The notes under the pieces were generated by a model. That model was not told the DNA's origin, did not search any database, and saw nothing but the letters and a program-made list of their open reading frames with translations. The position numbers and the translations under genes were made by a program. DNA of 6,539 bases. Origin: Pseudomonadota bacterium (lineage in GTDB: Bacteria > Pseudomonadota > Alphaproteobacteria > Acetobacterales > Acetobacteraceae). Position 1 is the stretch's first letter, and each line of letters starts with the position of its first letter. The stretch lies in NCBI GenBank assembly GCA_021826565.1, contig JAKAZJ010000114.1, forward strand, positions 1-6,539, in the 5' to 3' direction. Positions 5,535 through 6,539 of this stretch are shown here, one piece after another.

Positions 5535-6239
5535 ATGACGAGCGACACCTGGGCGCCGCCGCCGAGCGACCCCATCGAGCGATTGCTGGCCGATCCGCTG
5601 GTCCGCTTGGTGATGACGGCGGATCGGGTCGATCCCCACCGCCTTCGGGAACAATTACGAGAAACCGCCGGTCTCCGCCTTGCCCTGCGCCAGGCGGTCC
5701 TGGGCACGGCCGAGGTCGAGGTCAGCCTGGCGCCCGACGCTGCCGGCCCCTATCGCCCGGCGGTCGGCATCGCGCTGTTCAACGACCGCGGCGAGGTCTT
5801 CGTCGGCCGCCGGCTCGATCGTGCGCAGGACGGTTGGCAAATGCCACAGGGCGGGATCGAGCCGGGCGAGGTGCCATTGGACGCCGCGCTGCGGGAGTTG
5901 CGCGAAGAGATCGGCACCGACAAGGCCACGGTGATCGTGGAAAGCCGCAGTTGGATGCGCTACGAATTGCCCGCGCATCTGGTTGGCCAGGTCTGGGGCG
6001 GACGCTGGCGCGGGCAGCAGCAGAAATGGTTCGCGATGCGCTTCCGGGGTCAGGACTCCGAGATCAATCTTGCCACTCCGCACCCCGAGTTCGCGGACTG
6101 GCGCTGGGCGCCAGCCGCGTGGGTGCCGGAGCTGATCGTCGGTTTCAAGCGGCAGCTGTACCTCGCGGTCCTGCAAGAGTTCGGTCATCTGGCTACCCCC
6201 GATGGAACCACCCAAGATGCCGCCGGATCTCCAAGCTGA
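5535..6239 (+). CDS. rppH: RppH/NudH-type Nudix hydrolase with N-terminal extension, under a fluoride riboswitch
   Basis: A 234-residue Nudix enzyme of the RNA pyrophosphohydrolase (RppH, also NudH/IalA) type. The family cleaves pyrophosphate from triphosphorylated mRNA 5' ends and asymmetrically splits Ap4A-like dinucleotides, with Mg2+. The fold begins at YRPAVGIALFN (73-83). The Nudix box is complete: G106-x5-E112-x7-R120-E121-L-x-E124-E125-x-G127. RppH-specific marks follow: SWMRYELPAHLV, QQQKWFAMRF, SEINLATPHPEF and GFKRQLYLAVLQEF. Residues 1-72 are an extension not found in E. coli RppH, where YRP comes at about residue 7; it is helical-looking and holds DPLVRLVMTADRVDPHRL (20-37). GGAGGG (5521-5526) eight bases upstream supports the ATG at 5535; longer frames would run through the riboswitch. 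Whether this is the genome's only RppH is not visible here. Confidence 0.88.
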   Translation: MTSDTWAPPPSDPIERLLADPLVRLVMTADRVDPHRLREQLRETAGLRLALRQAVLGTAEVEVSLAPDAAGPYRPAVGIALFNDRGEVFVGRRLDRAQDGWQMPQGGIEPGEVPLDAALRELREEIGTDKATVIVESRSWMRYELPAHLVGQVWGGRWRGQQQKWFAMRFRGQDSEINLATPHPEFADWRWAPAAWVPELIVGFKRQLYLAVLQEFGHLATPDGTTQDAAGSPS

Positions 6240-6539
6240 CCGCAGCGCCCTGGATGAGGCGCTCGCCGACCTGCGCGCGCTCGCGCACACGGACCGCGGC
6301 GTGTTGGAGGCGATCGCCTGCGGCGCGGTCGCTGTTCCTCCGTTGCGGGCGCTCCTGTTCGCGCCGGAGCCCAGTGGGCTGTTCGCCCCTCGCTGTGCCG
6401 CCGTGGTGGCGCTGGCCGCGCTGGGGGCGAAGGACGTGCTGATCGACTTCCTGGCCGCCTCCCATCAGATCGCCGATCCGGTGAGCCGTGTCGGGACCGA
6501 AGCGGTGATGGACTGCGCGGCGCGCGCCCTGATGCGGTC
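6202..6539 (+). CDS. HEAT-repeat-like protein, partial at right edge
   Basis: An open frame starts at ATG 6202, overlaps the Nudix gene by 38 bases and runs past the window end with 112 full codons visible. The sequence shows paired amphipathic helices of the HEAT/PBS-lyase type: VPPLRALLF, then FAPRCAAVVALAALGAKDVL, then FLAASHQIADPVSRVGTEAV and AARAL. Each unit has the Arg/Ala-rich first helix and the 'ALG..d.L..FL' turn. Such repeats are protein-binding scaffolds, so partner and role are unknown. No good Shine-Dalgarno site precedes 6202 or the alternative ATG at 6217, so translation is probably coupled to the Nudix gene. If so, this gene too is under riboswitch 2. Confidence 0.65.
   Translation, partial: MEPPKMPPDLQADRSALDEALADLRALAHTDRGVLEAIACGAVAVPPLRALLFAPEPSGLFAPRCAAVVALAALGAKDVLIDFLAASHQIADPVSRVGTEAVMDCAARALMR

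Overview
This window comes from a very GC-rich bacterial chromosome. Codon usage, the alphaproteobacterial look of the RppH-like protein and the gene company suggest an alphaproteobacterium, perhaps of the acetic-acid-bacteria/Rhodopila type; the family is a guess, the class less so. All genes read on the + strand and are tightly packed. No RNA genes other than two riboswitches were seen, and no insertion sequences or CRISPR.

Left part (1-2972): the 3' end of a membrane-bound, energy-converting hydrogenase/formate-hydrogenlyase-type operon. It holds the C-terminus of a HycE/HyfG/NuoD-type large subunit whose tail lacks the nickel-binding DPCxxC motif, then a fused ferredoxin (HycF-like) plus NuoB/HyfI-type small subunit, then a HyfB/NuoL-type proton-translocating membrane subunit. 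This looks like an energy-converting hydrogenase-related (Ehr) complex rather than a proven H2-evolving enzyme. Middle part (2979-4458): the same strand continues almost without gaps into a Fluc/CrcB fluoride channel, a DUF190 (PII-like) protein and a protein with a predicted MerR-like N-terminal DNA-binding region.

Right part (4459-6539): two downstream genes, a YkoP-like domain protein and an RppH-type Nudix hydrolase, each sit behind a near-identical leader made of a sigma70-like promoter and a crcB-motif (fluoride) riboswitch. The two leaders are 883 bp apart in perfect register. A HEAT-repeat-like protein overlaps the Nudix gene and runs off the right edge.

The main idea is that this is a fluoride-response island. 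Fluoride export (CrcB), an ion-pumping membrane complex, a possible PII-like sensor and a possible regulator are linked to two separately switched fluoride regulons. One of these encodes a Nudix enzyme of a type (asymmetric Ap4A hydrolase/RNA pyrophosphohydrolase) that may itself be fluoride-sensitive. The riboswitch identification rests on primary sequence and on pairings found by eye in both copies; the functional links are inference.
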